A stretch of DNA of 64,000 nucleotides from Bacteroidota bacterium (GCA_021796215.1 JAJYOK010000012.1:28303-92302); one strand, 5' to 3'. Positions 8,618 to 18,209 are shown, counted from the stretch's first letter. Notes: a model not told the origin generated them from the sequence alone. A program made the numbers and translations.

Positions 8618-9580
8618 ATGAACACTCCAATGTCATGCAGCCAGAGAATTATTTTCTTTGCGGCAGTTTTTCTTTTTCTCACATATTCCGCGCACGCGAG
8701 CGATAATTCGACATACGAATTTCTGCGCAGCGATGTTTCTGCACGCTCAGCAGCAATGGCGGGAAGTTTCGTTTCAATCCAGAACGATATCAATACGATG
8801 TTCTACAATCCGGCCGCGCTTGCAACGCTCGGACAGCCGCAGGCATCGTTCGGCTTCACAAAACATTTGCTTGATGTCAACGCAGGCTATGCAGCGTACG
8901 GACAGCAATATAATGATATAGGAACATTCGGCATCGGCCTGAACTATATCAACTGGGGAACGTTCGACAGAACGGACGATTTACAAAACGTGCTCGGTAC
9001 ATTCAGCGCAGGGGAATTTGCAATGCTGGTCGGCTACGGTTATACGCCGGAAGAAAATTTAAATCTCGGCGTTAACGCAAAGTTTATTTATTCTTCCATC
9101 GCCGATGTACATTCTACCGCAGTTGCATTAGATGCCGGTGCGATATATTCCATTCCGGGACTGAACCCGATAACACTTGGAATCAGTATCTCAAACCTTG
9201 GAACGCAGCTTAGTTCATATTACGATACGCGTGAAAGCCTTCCGCTCGATATTACAATCGGAGGAACGATCAAGCCGCAGCATCTCCCGCTTCTTCTCAG
9301 CGTTAATTTTCACAAACTCAACGAAACACAAGATTCATTCATCCAGCGGTTCAGAGCATTTTCCGTCGGCGGAGAATTTACGCTGAGCAAGCCGCTTCGC
9401 TTCCGTTTCGGATTTCAGAATGAACGAAGATCGGATTTGCAACTCGGCACAACAAACGGACTCGCGGGATTCTCATTAGGCGGCGGCATAGTGCTGGAAA
9501 CGTTCCGGTTCGATTACGCATACGTTTCGTTGGGAAATATCGGAAACATCAATCAGGTTTCGGTTGCGATGAATTTGTAA
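8618..9580 (+). CDS. porQ: PorQ-like type IX secretion outer-membrane protein (PorV/PorQ family)
   Basis: Encodes 320 residues from the ATG at 8618; upstream in-frame codons read through the end of the phosphatase gene and are not native. A signal peptide (IIFFAAVFLFLTYSAHA) precedes the family entry sequence YEFLRSDVSARSAAMAGSF and MFYNPAALATLG, the hallmark of PorV/PorQ and related UPF0164 barrels. Alternating glycine-rich amphipathic strands continue to the end (NQVSVAMNL), as expected for an outer-membrane beta barrel. PorQ takes part in T9SS cargo handling at the outer membrane, which fits the sorting-domain proteins in this window. A generic PorV-like barrel is the alternative. Confidence 0.8.
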   Translation: MNTPMSCSQRIIFFAAVFLFLTYSAHASDNSTYEFLRSDVSARSAAMAGSFVSIQNDINTMFYNPAALATLGQPQASFGFTKHLLDVNAGYAAYGQQYNDIGTFGIGLNYINWGTFDRTDDLQNVLGTFSAGEFAMLVGYGYTPEENLNLGVNAKFIYSSIADVHSTAVALDAGAIYSIPGLNPITLGISISNLGTQLSSYYDTRESLPLDITIGGTIKPQHLPLLLSVNFHKLNETQDSFIQRFRAFSVGGEFTLSKPLRFRFGFQNERRSDLQLGTTNGLAGFSLGGGIVLETFRFDYAYVSLGNIGNINQVSVAMNL

Positions 9581-9665
9581 GAAACACCGGTTATTCCCGT
9601 ACATTTTTAGCGGGATTTTAAACAATGGATGGTACACTAAAGCGTACGATGACAACTTTTGAGAT

Positions 9666-10421
9666 TTACCTTCCCAGCGTTGTTCCCACGGCGAGCGAAC
9701 TCAAATAAAATAGCAGCATTCCCACAAACACAACCACCGGCGTAATTCGATTTCCAGAGCGATTCACTTCAGGAATCAAGTCGCTCGCTCCGACATACAA
9801 TCCGGCACCGGCAGAAAAAGCAAAAGCAAAGCCTACAATGTGAACACTGACATCCGTCAAAAAAAACGTCGTGAAAATTCCCAGCATTGTTCCAGCACCG
9901 ATTCCCGCAGAAGCCCAGAAGGCATTTTTCCGCGGACGATCTGCCGCAAGCATAATGGACGCGACAGTCAGGCCTTCCGGAATTTTATGAAGTAAAATAG
10001 CGATAAAAATCATTACTCCGAGCGAAACGTTGTATTGCATTCCTGCCGCAATAGAAAGTCCGTCAAAAAAAGCATGGATGAACAATCCCCAAAAAGCGGA
10101 GTAGCTTGCAACGCGTGAGATCATCACATCGGAATGCGTTTCCTCGCCGAAGTGCAAATGCCCAACAATGGTGTGTTCGGCAAAATGCATAATGCTGAAC
10201 CCGGTCAGCACCCACAACGACGCACCGATTCCGATTCCTTGAATACTTTCCGGTATAAGATCAATGATGACAAGTGCAAGAATAAACCCGGCGCCGAGTG
10301 CGAGGAGATATCCCTGCATCCGGTTGGTCCATTCTCGTTTTAACACTGCCAGACTTCCCCCGAGAATCTCGGCGGCGGTAACAATAATACCAAGAATGAT
10401 GACTGAGAGCGAAAGTGTCAT
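9666..10421 (-). CDS. ZIP family divalent metal transporter
   Basis: Encodes 251 residues with about eight hydrophobic segments. The two ZIP signature helices are clear: HAFFDGLSIAAG and HKIPEGLTVAS, containing the metal-site histidine/aspartate and histidine/glutamate residues. An acidic/histidine loop (HFGEETHSD) lies between TM3 and TM4, where family members bind metal. Substrate is probably zinc or another divalent cation, imported across the inner membrane. Its ATG overlaps the TGA of the upstream TPR gene (ATGA), so the two are translationally coupled. Confidence 0.9.
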   Translation of the reverse strand: MTLSLSVIILGIIVTAAEILGGSLAVLKREWTNRMQGYLLALGAGFILALVIIDLIPESIQGIGIGASLWVLTGFSIMHFAEHTIVGHLHFGEETHSDVMISRVASYSAFWGLFIHAFFDGLSIAAGMQYNVSLGVMIFIAILLHKIPEGLTVASIMLAADRPRKNAFWASAGIGAGTMLGIFTTFFLTDVSVHIVGFAFAFSAGAGLYVGASDLIPEVNRSGNRITPVVVFVGMLLFYLSSLAVGTTLGR

Positions 10422-11581
10422 TGCTTATATGGGCTTTCCAAATATTGTTCGGCCTGGTCGTGCGACGTACCGAAGTTTTTCATATCGAGAACTTTTCGAT
10501 ATTGCTGCACGGCATAGTCACGCTTTTTTTGCAGGTCATAAATCATTCCGACTTTGAGATTCGTCATCGCCATAAAGCCGGACGCACCGTCGGCATCGAG
10601 CGCACGGCTTTCCTTGTCGCAATTGTAAAAATATTGCAGTGCCTTATCGTAGTTTCCTTTCATCATGGTATACACGCCGAGATAATAGAGCGCTTCGCGG
10701 CGCGCACTGCTTCCATATCCGGTTAACGGATGCGGCGCATCGCAGCGTGTAAGAATATCCTGAAATGTTGCCAGCACAGAATCCGCATTATTGAGACTCA
10801 CATAGCATCTTCCGACATAGCGCTGGAACAAAACATTCTTCGGAAATTTCGCGGACAACCGGAGCGCAATTCCAAGCGCTTTATCGTACTGATGCTCGAA
10901 CGTGTAATAGAGCTGCATGAGAAAATACGATGCTTCGACGGCAGCGTACTTTGCATGAAGCGATGCTTCGATAAGCTCTTCGATGCCTTTCTGTTTATCG
11001 CCGGAAGGAAAGACCAGCATCAGCGGTTTGACAATCGGGTATTCTTCGGGAATGACCTCGGCATAATAATTATAAATTCCGATGCCAAGAAGAATATCGT
11101 CGTTGTCTGGCGCAATTTTGTACGCCTTCTGAACAATCGGGAGCGCAAGCCGCCCGTCGTTCGCAGCTCTGAGCCAGTTGCCGCGATTCGCTCTCAACCT
11201 TCCGCGAAAACCGAGCGCTCCTCCTTTGAAAAAAAGTGCAGTGATATCATCTGGCTTTTTGTCAAGAATCTTGTCGCATTTATCTATAACAACATCGAGC
11301 CTATCCACGAAATCATCATCCAACGATGTGTTGTCAAGATCCAAAAGCATTTTCCACCAATCCACCATCGCAAGGAAAAAATACCCTGCCGGATGGTCAG
11401 GGTACGTTCGCGTTAAATAGTAAAAATCAGAGTCGGCTTGGGAAAACTCAAGATTGTACACATGATCAATTCCCTTGCGCGTGTGTTCATCAAAATCCGG
11501 CGAAGTAATCCATTGCGCTTTCCCTTGGGAAAAGATAAGGAAGAATAACAGCAGGATTGTGTTGAATGATCTACGACGCAC
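10418..11581 (-). CDS. Exported TPR-repeat protein
   Basis: Encodes 387 residues from a GTG at 11581, the only start that keeps the signal peptide (MRRRSFNTILLLFFLIFSQGKAQ). The mature part is helical, with degenerate tetratricopeptide repeats such as AYKIAPDNDDILLGIGIYNY, DKALGIALRLSAKFPKNVLF and REALYYLGVYTMMKGNYDKA. These usually serve protein-protein contacts in the periplasm. It overlaps the ZIP gene by four bases; no enzymatic motif is visible. Function is unknown beyond scaffold-type binding. Confidence 0.8.
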   Translation of the reverse strand: MRRRSFNTILLLFFLIFSQGKAQWITSPDFDEHTRKGIDHVYNLEFSQADSDFYYLTRTYPDHPAGYFFLAMVDWWKMLLDLDNTSLDDDFVDRLDVVIDKCDKILDKKPDDITALFFKGGALGFRGRLRANRGNWLRAANDGRLALPIVQKAYKIAPDNDDILLGIGIYNYYAEVIPEEYPIVKPLMLVFPSGDKQKGIEELIEASLHAKYAAVEASYFLMQLYYTFEHQYDKALGIALRLSAKFPKNVLFQRYVGRCYVSLNNADSVLATFQDILTRCDAPHPLTGYGSSARREALYYLGVYTMMKGNYDKALQYFYNCDKESRALDADGASGFMAMTNLKVGMIYDLQKKRDYAVQQYRKVLDMKNFGTSHDQAEQYLESPYKQ

Positions 11582-11600
11582 TTTTCGTCACGGCGAATTT

Positions 11601-12563
11601 TTAATTGGTTCCGGTCGAAGATCCCACCGGGGTATCTCCGGCGATTGTATTCTCGGCGGCGGTTTGCATTCTCGCGGCAAGCCATTGTTCCTTGAGCCAC
11701 GCTTTTTCAGAAACCAGAATCCACGGCGAGAAATAGATGAATGCTGTTCCTCCGATCAACACAAGCGTTGCCAGCGCTCCGCCTTCAGGGCCAAATGTTC
11801 CTCCTGTCAGCCACTCCGGACCGGATTGAATCAGAACTCCAAGCTGGTATTGGCTGAATTGAATTCCGCTGACGGGAAACGAATAGATGTGATTCATTAA
11901 AAAATTCCACGTGAAATGAAGCGCAATGGGAAACCAGAGCGACCGAGTTTTCAAATATGCCAGCGACAAAAGCACACCGGCAAGTGCTATGTTCGCCATT
12001 GAAAAAAACGTGACGTGCGGATTTGAGGAATGCGCGACGCCGAAAAAAATTGCAAAGGCTGCGACAGAAATTATTTTGCCGGCACCTTCAGTGAGCGTTT
12101 GAAAAAGATAACCGCGGAACAATAATTCTTCACCGAACGCGCCGAGTACAAAAATTCCGATACTTTCAGATGTGTACTGGAAAACTTCTACTGCGCTGAG
12201 CGGTTTGAATGTCAGCGAAATGATTCCCATGCTGTATTCAGTCACAAAAACTACCGTGATCATTCCGCCGCCGAGAAGAAAACCCTGGCCAAGTTCCTTC
12301 AGCACTCTGCCGTTTGCCGCAAGTCCGAGGGAATCAAACGGCCGCTTTTCGAGAAAATGAATGATCAAAAAAGTTATCAGCAGCAATGCTCCGTAGAAAA
12401 TAAATTCGTTTGCAAACGGCTTGGGAAGCCATGAAAAATGTTTTAAAATCCACAAGAGAGGCGGATTCACCGCCATCAATCCAGCCGCCAGTGCCGCAAG
12501 AAAAATCGCCATACGCCATCCGGCGCGGAGGTTCTGTTCTTCTGAATTGTAAAAAATATTCAT
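11601..12563 (-). CDS. CPBP-family intramembrane metalloprotease (CAAX-like)
   Basis: Encodes 320 residues with around eight membrane segments. The family's catalytic motifs appear in order: EELLFRGYLFQ (two glutamates and an arginine), FGVAHSSNPH (first histidine) and ALHFTWNFLMN (second histidine and asparagine). CPBP proteins cleave or process membrane-associated substrates in the inner membrane. It lies 19 bp downstream of the TPR gene's start and 14 bp after the GlyRS stop, in the same minus-strand run. The hydrophilic 30-residue tail rich in Ala/Thr/Gly (AENTIAGDTPVGSSTGTN) is not part of the protease fold. The substrate is unknown. Confidence 0.88.
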   Translation of the reverse strand: MNIFYNSEEQNLRAGWRMAIFLAALAAGLMAVNPPLLWILKHFSWLPKPFANEFIFYGALLLITFLIIHFLEKRPFDSLGLAANGRVLKELGQGFLLGGGMITVVFVTEYSMGIISLTFKPLSAVEVFQYTSESIGIFVLGAFGEELLFRGYLFQTLTEGAGKIISVAAFAIFFGVAHSSNPHVTFFSMANIALAGVLLSLAYLKTRSLWFPIALHFTWNFLMNHIYSFPVSGIQFSQYQLGVLIQSGPEWLTGGTFGPEGGALATLVLIGGTAFIYFSPWILVSEKAWLKEQWLAARMQTAAENTIAGDTPVGSSTGTN

Positions 12564-12577
12564 TGAGTCACCGGAAT

Positions 12578-14020
12578 TTAACCGCCAGCTTCATGGCGGA
12601 GATGTTCACTTAAATAATTTTTCACGGCATCAATCGGCAGCCGTTCCTGTTTCATCGAATCGCGCTCGCGTACCGTTACCGTGCGATCCTGCAGTGTTTG
12701 TGAATCAACGGTAAACGAGTACGGCGTTCCGATTTCATCCTGCCGCCGGTAGCGCCGCCCGATCGCGCCGCTGTCATCGTAAAAGACGCGGAACGATTTC
12801 TGCAAATCTTTCGCCAGCTGACGCGCAATATCGTCCATACCTTCGCGATTGACAAGCGGAAGCACAGCGGCTTTCATCGGCGCAAGTGCTGGATGCAAAT
12901 GAAGCACCGTGCGCATTTCACCTTCCACCATTTCTTCATCATACGACGCGCACAAGAATGCCATGAACGAGCGGCTCGCGCCGATGGATGTTTCGATAAC
13001 ATACGGCGTGAATTTTTCTTTCGACTGCTCGTCAAAATATTTCATGCTCTTGCCGGAATATTCTTCGTGGCGCGACAGATCATAATCCGTCCGGCTGTGA
13101 ATTCCTTCAACCTCCCCCCATCCGAATGGAAATTGAAATTCAATGTCGTACGCATTTTTGGCATAATGCGCGAGCTTTTCGTGTTTATGCCATTGCAGTT
13201 GTTCGCGTTTCATTCCGAGATTGAGAAACCATTGCAATCGCTCTTCGCGCCAGTATTCGAACCATGTGTCCTCCGAACCCGGCTTCACAAAATACTGCAT
13301 TTCCATCTGCTCGAATTCGCGTGTGCGAAAAAGAAAATTCTTCGTATTGATCTCGTTGCGGAATGCTTTCCCGATCTGCGCGATGCCGAACGGAAGTTTC
13401 TGGCGCGATGCATTCAACACATTCAGAAAATTCACAAAAATTCCCTGAGCCGTTTCAGGGCGAAGATAGACGACATTATTTGTATCTTCTACCGGACCGA
13501 CAAATGTTTTGAACATAAGATTGAATTGACGGGCTTCAGTGAAAGTGCCTTTGTTTCCACAGTTGGGGCACGCAATAAGTTCACGGATAATTTTTGCAAT
13601 TATTTCGTCGCCGACAACTCGTTTTGAAAATTCCGCGAGTATTTTCTCGTCCGACTGTTGCCCCTCAAAATCTTCTTTATACAATCCACGAAGAATTTCT
13701 TTTTTCTTTTTCACGGATAAATCATCAATCAATACATCTGTTCTGTACCGCGCTTTGCACTGCTTACAATCTACCATCGGATCGGTGAAATTCGCGACGT
13801 GCCCCGATGCTTCCCACACTCGCGGATGCATGAGAATTGATGCGTCAATTCCTTCAATATCTTCGCGCAGCGTCATTGAACGCCACCACGCCTGCTTCAA
13901 ATTATTAAGCAGCTCGACACCGAGCGGACCGTAATCCCAGCAGCCGTTAAGTCCGCCGTAAATCTCACTCGATTGAAAAACGAAACCGCGCCGCTTGGCG
14001 AGCGACACGATCTTATCCAT
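12578..14020 (-). CDS. glyQS: Glycyl-tRNA synthetase, homodimeric class II type
   Basis: Encodes 480 residues from the ATG at 14020, which overlaps the preceding TGA by one base (TGATG). The single-chain alpha2 GlyRS architecture is clear: SLAKRRGFVFQSSEIYGG and CWDYGPLGVELLNNLK at the N-terminus, a zinc-like CKQCKARY...CPNCGNKG insertion, class II motif 2 around IGKAFRNEI and RTREFEQMEMQYF, and motif 3 GASRSFMAFL. The anticodon-binding domain follows (ALAPMKAAVLPLV, RYRRQDEIGTPYSFTVD). It charges tRNA-Gly with glycine. This type replaces the tetrameric GlyQ/GlyS enzyme. Confidence 0.96.
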   Translation of the reverse strand: MDKIVSLAKRRGFVFQSSEIYGGLNGCWDYGPLGVELLNNLKQAWWRSMTLREDIEGIDASILMHPRVWEASGHVANFTDPMVDCKQCKARYRTDVLIDDLSVKKKKEILRGLYKEDFEGQQSDEKILAEFSKRVVGDEIIAKIIRELIACPNCGNKGTFTEARQFNLMFKTFVGPVEDTNNVVYLRPETAQGIFVNFLNVLNASRQKLPFGIAQIGKAFRNEINTKNFLFRTREFEQMEMQYFVKPGSEDTWFEYWREERLQWFLNLGMKREQLQWHKHEKLAHYAKNAYDIEFQFPFGWGEVEGIHSRTDYDLSRHEEYSGKSMKYFDEQSKEKFTPYVIETSIGASRSFMAFLCASYDEEMVEGEMRTVLHLHPALAPMKAAVLPLVNREGMDDIARQLAKDLQKSFRVFYDDSGAIGRRYRRQDEIGTPYSFTVDSQTLQDRTVTVRERDSMKQERLPIDAVKNYLSEHLRHEAGG

Positions 14021-14538
14021 CACTGTGCTTTGTGAAGAACTGCCTTTCGCTTCCTGCTTACTAATGGTGAAACTCCTTTCTGAATTTTCTCACGGGAAAT
14101 AACAATGCTTTCAAACACTTGTTGCAAACCACCTTGGGGCTGATGATCAATAAGATGAACCGACGATGTTGCATCTTTCAGATTTTCTGTCGCCGCGACA
14201 CGAACGCCAAAGCGGGCAAGTGAATCTTTCAACGTTGTCAACAATCGTATCGTCTCAAAACGCGCCGGCATCTCTGCTCTCACTTCTATACGTGAGGATG
14301 TTTTGCTATCCACAACAATTTTTGTCCGCCGGACTTTCACTGCACCCATTTTCTGCAGCGTTGAATCCACAATACGCTGGATGGCGTTTAGCATTTGACC
14401 ATTTCCCATCGCCTCCATCACAGTCCCGGCATTTGTCGGACTTGTTCCGCGTTTATCGTTAACGACAACAAGCACTACCGCGATAACGGCAAGAACGAGA
14501 AGCAGCCACACCCGTTTATCCAACGTATTTTCCATCAT
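14020..14538 (-). CDS. Small single-pass membrane protein, unknown function
   Basis: Encodes 172 residues; adjacent ATG codons begin it at 14538. One N-terminal membrane segment (VWLLLVLAVIAVVLVVV, residues ~9-26) is followed by a soluble part with an alternating pattern (VRRTKIVVDSKTSSRIEVRAEMP) and a basic C-terminus (SRKRKAVLHKA). It sits between RmlA and GlyRS on the same strand and overlaps the GlyRS start by one base, so it is co-translated with glyQS. I recognise no family; a bitopic envelope protein is the most that can be said. Confidence 0.65.
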   Translation of the reverse strand: MMENTLDKRVWLLLVLAVIAVVLVVVNDKRGTSPTNAGTVMEAMGNGQMLNAIQRIVDSTLQKMGAVKVRRTKIVVDSKTSSRIEVRAEMPARFETIRLLTTLKDSLARFGVRVAATENLKDATSSVHLIDHQPQGGLQQVFESIVISREKIQKGVSPLVSRKRKAVLHKAQ

Positions 14539-14565
14539 GCCTTCGGCTTGATTTTCAATTGAACG

Positions 14566-15630
14566 TTACGCGACTTCCACGCGGCTCTGATCGCCGATCA
14601 TAAACCGATGAACCCTTGGCCTGCCGGCAGCTTCGACCACTTCGACATCGTTTCCGAGAATGCTGCCTTCAATTCGAATGCCAACGCTGTTGATCTTACA
14701 GTCGCGCAAAACAATGCTGTATTCAATTTCACTTTTCTTCACCACCGTGTTGTTGCCGATTGCGGTAAACGGACCGATATAACTTTCTTCGATCACGCAA
14801 TTCCGGCCGATGATAACGGGACCGCGTACAACGCTGTCAATAATTTTTGCACCTTCTTCAATAATTACTTTCCCCGCAACGGTTGACTTTGCGTCCACGT
14901 CACCGCTGACAAGAGGTGTGATGTTGTCGAGAATCAAACGGTTTGCTTCAAGAAGATCGAGCGGCTTTCCGGTATCTTTCCACCAGCCGGTGATCTCACT
15001 GAACCCGACCGAAAATCCTTTATCAATAAGATATTGATGCGCATCGGAAATCTCCAATTCACCCCGCGCACTCGGCTTAATTGCTTTGCACGCTTCGAAA
15101 ATATGGCGATCATAAATATAGATTCCGGCAACAGCGAACTGGCTTTTCGGATGCTTTGGTTTTTCCTCAACGCTCACAATACGATTCTTCACAATTTCCG
15201 GAACGCCGAACCGTTCCGGGTCTTTCACTTTCGACAGCGTCAGCCAGCAGTTGCACTTCGATGCTTTAAATTCATCAATGAACCGCTTCACACCGCCGAC
15301 AACCATATTATCACCGAGATAAAAAATAAATTCATCACCGTTGACAAATTTTTCTGCAAGCATCACTACCTGCGCCAATCCACCGGGTGTTTCCTGCGGA
15401 ATGTACGTGATCTTTACATTCCAGCGGCTGCCATCGCCGATGGCGTTCGGAACTTCTGCGCTGTCTGCGTTATGCACGATAGCGATTTCCTTGATGCCGG
15501 CATTTGCGGCGGCTTCAATAGCGTAATGAAGAATCGGCTTGTTCGCAATTGGAATGAGATGTTTATTCTGCGTGTGTGTAATCGGACGAAGCCGCGTTCC
15601 GCGTCCGCCCGATGCAATGAGTGCTTTCAT
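14566..15630 (-). CDS. rmlA: Glucose-1-phosphate thymidylyltransferase, long form
   Basis: Encodes 354 residues. The nucleotidyltransferase signature GGRGTRLRPITH opens the protein, followed by NKHLIPIANKPIL, the base-binding loop QETPGGLAQ and the metal-binding FYLGDN. Residues ~240-350 form a left-handed beta-helix-like tail (GKVIIEEGAKIIDSVVRGP, IGRNCVIEESYIGPF), which makes it the long RmlA/StrD type rather than the 290-residue RfbA. It makes dTDP-glucose from dTTP and glucose-1-phosphate for deoxysugars. No rmlB, C or D is adjacent. Some long-form members act on other NDP-sugars. Confidence 0.85.
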   Translation of the reverse strand: MKALIASGGRGTRLRPITHTQNKHLIPIANKPILHYAIEAAANAGIKEIAIVHNADSAEVPNAIGDGSRWNVKITYIPQETPGGLAQVVMLAEKFVNGDEFIFYLGDNMVVGGVKRFIDEFKASKCNCWLTLSKVKDPERFGVPEIVKNRIVSVEEKPKHPKSQFAVAGIYIYDRHIFEACKAIKPSARGELEISDAHQYLIDKGFSVGFSEITGWWKDTGKPLDLLEANRLILDNITPLVSGDVDAKSTVAGKVIIEEGAKIIDSVVRGPVIIGRNCVIEESYIGPFTAIGNNTVVKKSEIEYSIVLRDCKINSVGIRIEGSILGNDVEVVEAAGRPRVHRFMIGDQSRVEVA

Positions 15631-15633
15631 AAG

Positions 15634-15663
15634 TTAAATTAAAAATTAAGAATGAAAAATTAA
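15634..15663. repeat. AT-rich AAATTAAAAATTAAGAA micro-repeat
   Basis: A short A-rich direct repeat fills the gap between rmlA and the PHP gene. A related tract sits upstream of leuS at 38066-38095. It has no hairpin. Confidence 0.35.
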
Positions 15664-15673
15664 AAGCTGGGAG

Positions 15674-16480
15674 TTATGTTATTCTCACTTCACTTCGCTG
15701 ACGATTTGTAAAGACAGAAATTTTTCCCCCGCCATATTTTTCAATAAGCTGGCGGGCAATATTAAAATCGCGCCCGACGTCGCCGGGAGAATGCGCATCC
15801 GAGCCGAGTGCTAATGGAATGTTGTAATCGTGTATAATTTGCAAAATCTGTTCACTTGGATAAATTTCTTTCACAGGTTTTCTCAATCCTGATGTATTGA
15901 TTTCGACCGCCATATCTGCGGCTTTCACCACCTTAAAAACTTCACGCAGCACTTCTTCCATATTGCGTGTGGGACGATGTCCGAATTTTTTTACAAGGTC
16001 ACAATGGCCGAGAATGTCGAACAAGTGTCCGCCTCCGGCGGATGCGGAACGTTTGATGTGATCGTAATATAGCTCATACGTTTGATCAATATCGCGCTCT
16101 TCATATTTATGAACGAAGATCGGATTATCAAATCCCCATTCGCCAAGATAATGAACGGAGCCGATGACATAATCAAACGGCTGCTGCATGTTGAAGTTCT
16201 TCACCCATTCCTCAGTTCCGGGGAAAAAATCTCCTTCAAGCGCAAACTTCACGGCGATTTTTCCCTTATATTTTTCCCTTAGCTTCAGCACCGTTGGTTT
16301 GTACACCGAAGAAAATTGCTCAACCGTCATCCGATGCGGCGCATCAAAATCGTTCGGCATCGGAGAATGATCCGAACACCCGATTTCCTTCAGACCGCAA
16401 TCAATAGCGCGAAGAATGTACGCTTCAATTTCTCCATCAGCATGTTTGCACAATACGTTATGAGTGTGGTAGTCAACCAT
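15674..16480 (-). CDS. Histidinol-phosphatase-like PHP domain phosphatase
   Basis: Encodes 268 residues. The PHP-domain metal motifs are present: DYHTHNVLCKHADG, CSDHSPMP, EGDFFP, GSVHYLG, GHCDLVKKF, EINTSG and GSDAHSPGDVGRD. This is the arrangement of HisK/HisJ histidinol-phosphatases, which remove phosphate from L-histidinol phosphate. No other histidine genes are in the window, so a different sugar or nucleotide phosphate is possible. It lies 5 bp downstream of the DUF2520 gene, suggesting co-transcription with it. Confidence 0.85.
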   Translation of the reverse strand: MVDYHTHNVLCKHADGEIEAYILRAIDCGLKEIGCSDHSPMPNDFDAPHRMTVEQFSSVYKPTVLKLREKYKGKIAVKFALEGDFFPGTEEWVKNFNMQQPFDYVIGSVHYLGEWGFDNPIFVHKYEERDIDQTYELYYDHIKRSASAGGGHLFDILGHCDLVKKFGHRPTRNMEEVLREVFKVVKAADMAVEINTSGLRKPVKEIYPSEQILQIIHDYNIPLALGSDAHSPGDVGRDFNIARQLIEKYGGGKISVFTNRQRSEVRIT

Positions 16481-16485
16481 TATAA

Positions 16486-17388
16486 TTATTTCTTTCCGCC
16501 AAAAGATGAGATACGACGGATTTTCAATTGTTTCGCGAGCAGGAGCGTTTCCCGACCCAACGCCGCATAAAGCGTCAGGATGTGACGATTCTTTTTTCCA
16601 GAAAGTGCTTCAAGATGCTTCTGAATGGTGCGAATATCGCCGCGTTTGATCGGCCCGGTAAGAGCGCTTGCCGCTCCGTATTGTTTCACATTGTTCAATG
16701 TTTGTATAATGAGCGGCTCAAAGATTTCAATAATTTTTCGCTTAGGCAATTTCGCTTGTGCGCCCAGCGTCTCTACCGCTGACAACAATGTAACAAAATA
16801 ATTTGAAGCGAACACAGCCGCAATATGATAAAATTTTTTCAGCTGTGAATCTACACTGAACAATCGTGCGCCGATTTTCTTCGCAAGAAACTTTCCAACT
16901 TCGCGCGCACGACGGTCCCCTTCAACGGCAATCCATATTCCTTTGAAGCTTGCTGTTTCACCGTTTTTTTTAAGAAACGTTTGCAGCGGATGAAAAGAAC
17001 CGACCGCCGCACCGCGCTTCCTCAACGGTTCTAACGCAGTGCTCGCAAGCGTACCTGAAGTGTGGAAAAAAACAAAGCTGCGATAATCACGATGAAGCAA
17101 TGCAATCTGACGTGCAACATCTGTCACTGCATCATCAGGAACGGCAATGATCACAATTCCACTTTCTGTGTCAGAAAATTTTTCTCCAAAGGAAATCTCG
17201 GCAAAGGTGCCGGAAACTTTTGCACGAACTTTTTTCTTCAACAGGTCCGCAGAGATTGCACGGCGGCTAAACACACCTTCGATTCGAACGCCGCAGCGCC
17301 GCAGCGCAACAGCGAGCGCGCTTCCCACAGATCCTGCACCGATAACATAGACACGGCTGTTTTTCAAATTCACGAGGCGTGCTTCCAC
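16486..17388 (-). CDS. Rossmann-fold DUF2520 oxidoreductase-like protein
   Basis: Encodes 300 residues. An N-terminal NAD(P)-binding Rossmann domain shows VYVIGAGSVGSALAVALRR with the glycine-rich GAGSVGSAL loop, then IVIIAVPDDAVTDVA and FFHTSGTLASTALEPL with SFHPLQTF. The C-terminal all-helical half (HIAAVFASNYFVTLLSAVETL) is the DUF2520 domain, resembling 6-phosphogluconate dehydrogenase-like and ketopantoate reductase-like dimerisation regions. The start overlaps the MEMO gene by 19 bases. The substrate is not known for the family. Confidence 0.85.
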   Translation of the reverse strand: MEARLVNLKNSRVYVIGAGSVGSALAVALRRCGVRIEGVFSRRAISADLLKKKVRAKVSGTFAEISFGEKFSDTESGIVIIAVPDDAVTDVARQIALLHRDYRSFVFFHTSGTLASTALEPLRKRGAAVGSFHPLQTFLKKNGETASFKGIWIAVEGDRRAREVGKFLAKKIGARLFSVDSQLKKFYHIAAVFASNYFVTLLSAVETLGAQAKLPKRKIIEIFEPLIIQTLNNVKQYGAASALTGPIKRGDIRTIQKHLEALSGKKNRHILTLYAALGRETLLLAKQLKIRRISSFGGKK

Positions 17389-18209
17389 AATGCGGCTGAT
17401 ACATATCCGACAACGGTATCACGGTCGCCTGTAATGTCACCGGAGTTACATGAATGAAGAATTGAGCATTTGTCTGCTCCTATTATTTTCGCAGCGGAAA
17501 GCACTGTAACGATCGGGCCGCCGCCGCACGCTTCGGCTCGTTCCGTTTCGAGATCATGCATCAATTGTTCTTCGTTAAGCTGCCGCAAGGAAGAAAGAGC
17601 AACTGCATCAATTCCTTGAGCAACTTCATACGGATAATAATGAGACAAATCAGAACTCGCGACAAGAAGAGCATTTTTTCCCCGCACAGTCTCTGCGAGC
17701 ACTTCCGCCAATTGTGTACAATAATTCCGCCGCTGGTCGCCCATAATGATTGGAAGAATTTTGCTTTCGTGCGCGACATGTTGAATAAACGGAAGCTGCA
17801 CTTCCAATGAATGTTCGCCGCGGTGTCCTTGAATCGAGCATTGCACAACTGAAAATTTTTGCAGCATCTCCGTTCTCATCTCTTCGTCAACAACAACAGT
17901 GCCCAGCGGTGTTTGGTACGCAGCACCGGGGAAAACTGAAATCCCGTCAAAATATTCACGATGACTCGGTCCTACAAGAACAATAGTACCGATTTTCAAT
18001 CCTTGCAGCAGAGCAAATGCTCGTGCTGCCGTGTAGCCGGAATACATGTACCCTGCATGAGGAACGACAAGCGCAAAAACGGAGCCGCTTAACTTTATCG
18101 GTGGTTCGCTGGAAATCAAACCGCTCACTTCGTTGCGCAATTGGTCTGCATCGTCGGGATAAAACATTCCGGCTGCGGCGGGGGGACGTATGAAAGACTG
18201 GTCAATCAT
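17370..18209 (-). CDS. amrB: AmmeMemoRadiSam system protein B (MEMO1 family)
   Basis: Encodes 279 residues. Family landmarks are RPPAAAGMFYPDDADQLR, VVPHAGYMYSGYTAARAF, GPSHREYFDGISV, the histidine pair in GHRGEHSLEVQLPF, IIMGDQ and ASSDLSHYYPY. MEMO proteins resemble class III dioxygenases with a metal-ligand set of histidines and a cysteine. The third member of the AmmeMemoRadiSam system, a radical-SAM enzyme, is not in this window. Eight bases overlap the AMMECR1 gene upstream, and the gene also overlaps DUF2520 downstream. The biochemical role is not settled. Confidence 0.93.
   Translation of the reverse strand: MIDQSFIRPPAAAGMFYPDDADQLRNEVSGLISSEPPIKLSGSVFALVVPHAGYMYSGYTAARAFALLQGLKIGTIVLVGPSHREYFDGISVFPGAAYQTPLGTVVVDEEMRTEMLQKFSVVQCSIQGHRGEHSLEVQLPFIQHVAHESKILPIIMGDQRRNYCTQLAEVLAETVRGKNALLVASSDLSHYYPYEVAQGIDAVALSSLRQLNEEQLMHDLETERAEACGGGPIVTVLSAAKIIGADKCSILHSCNSGDITGDRDTVVGYVSAALWKHAS

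Noticed and set aside
9595..9620. Terminator after the PorQ-like gene (TCCCG...CGGGA TTTT)
   Set aside because: The stem is only five base pairs with a long loop; too weak to call.
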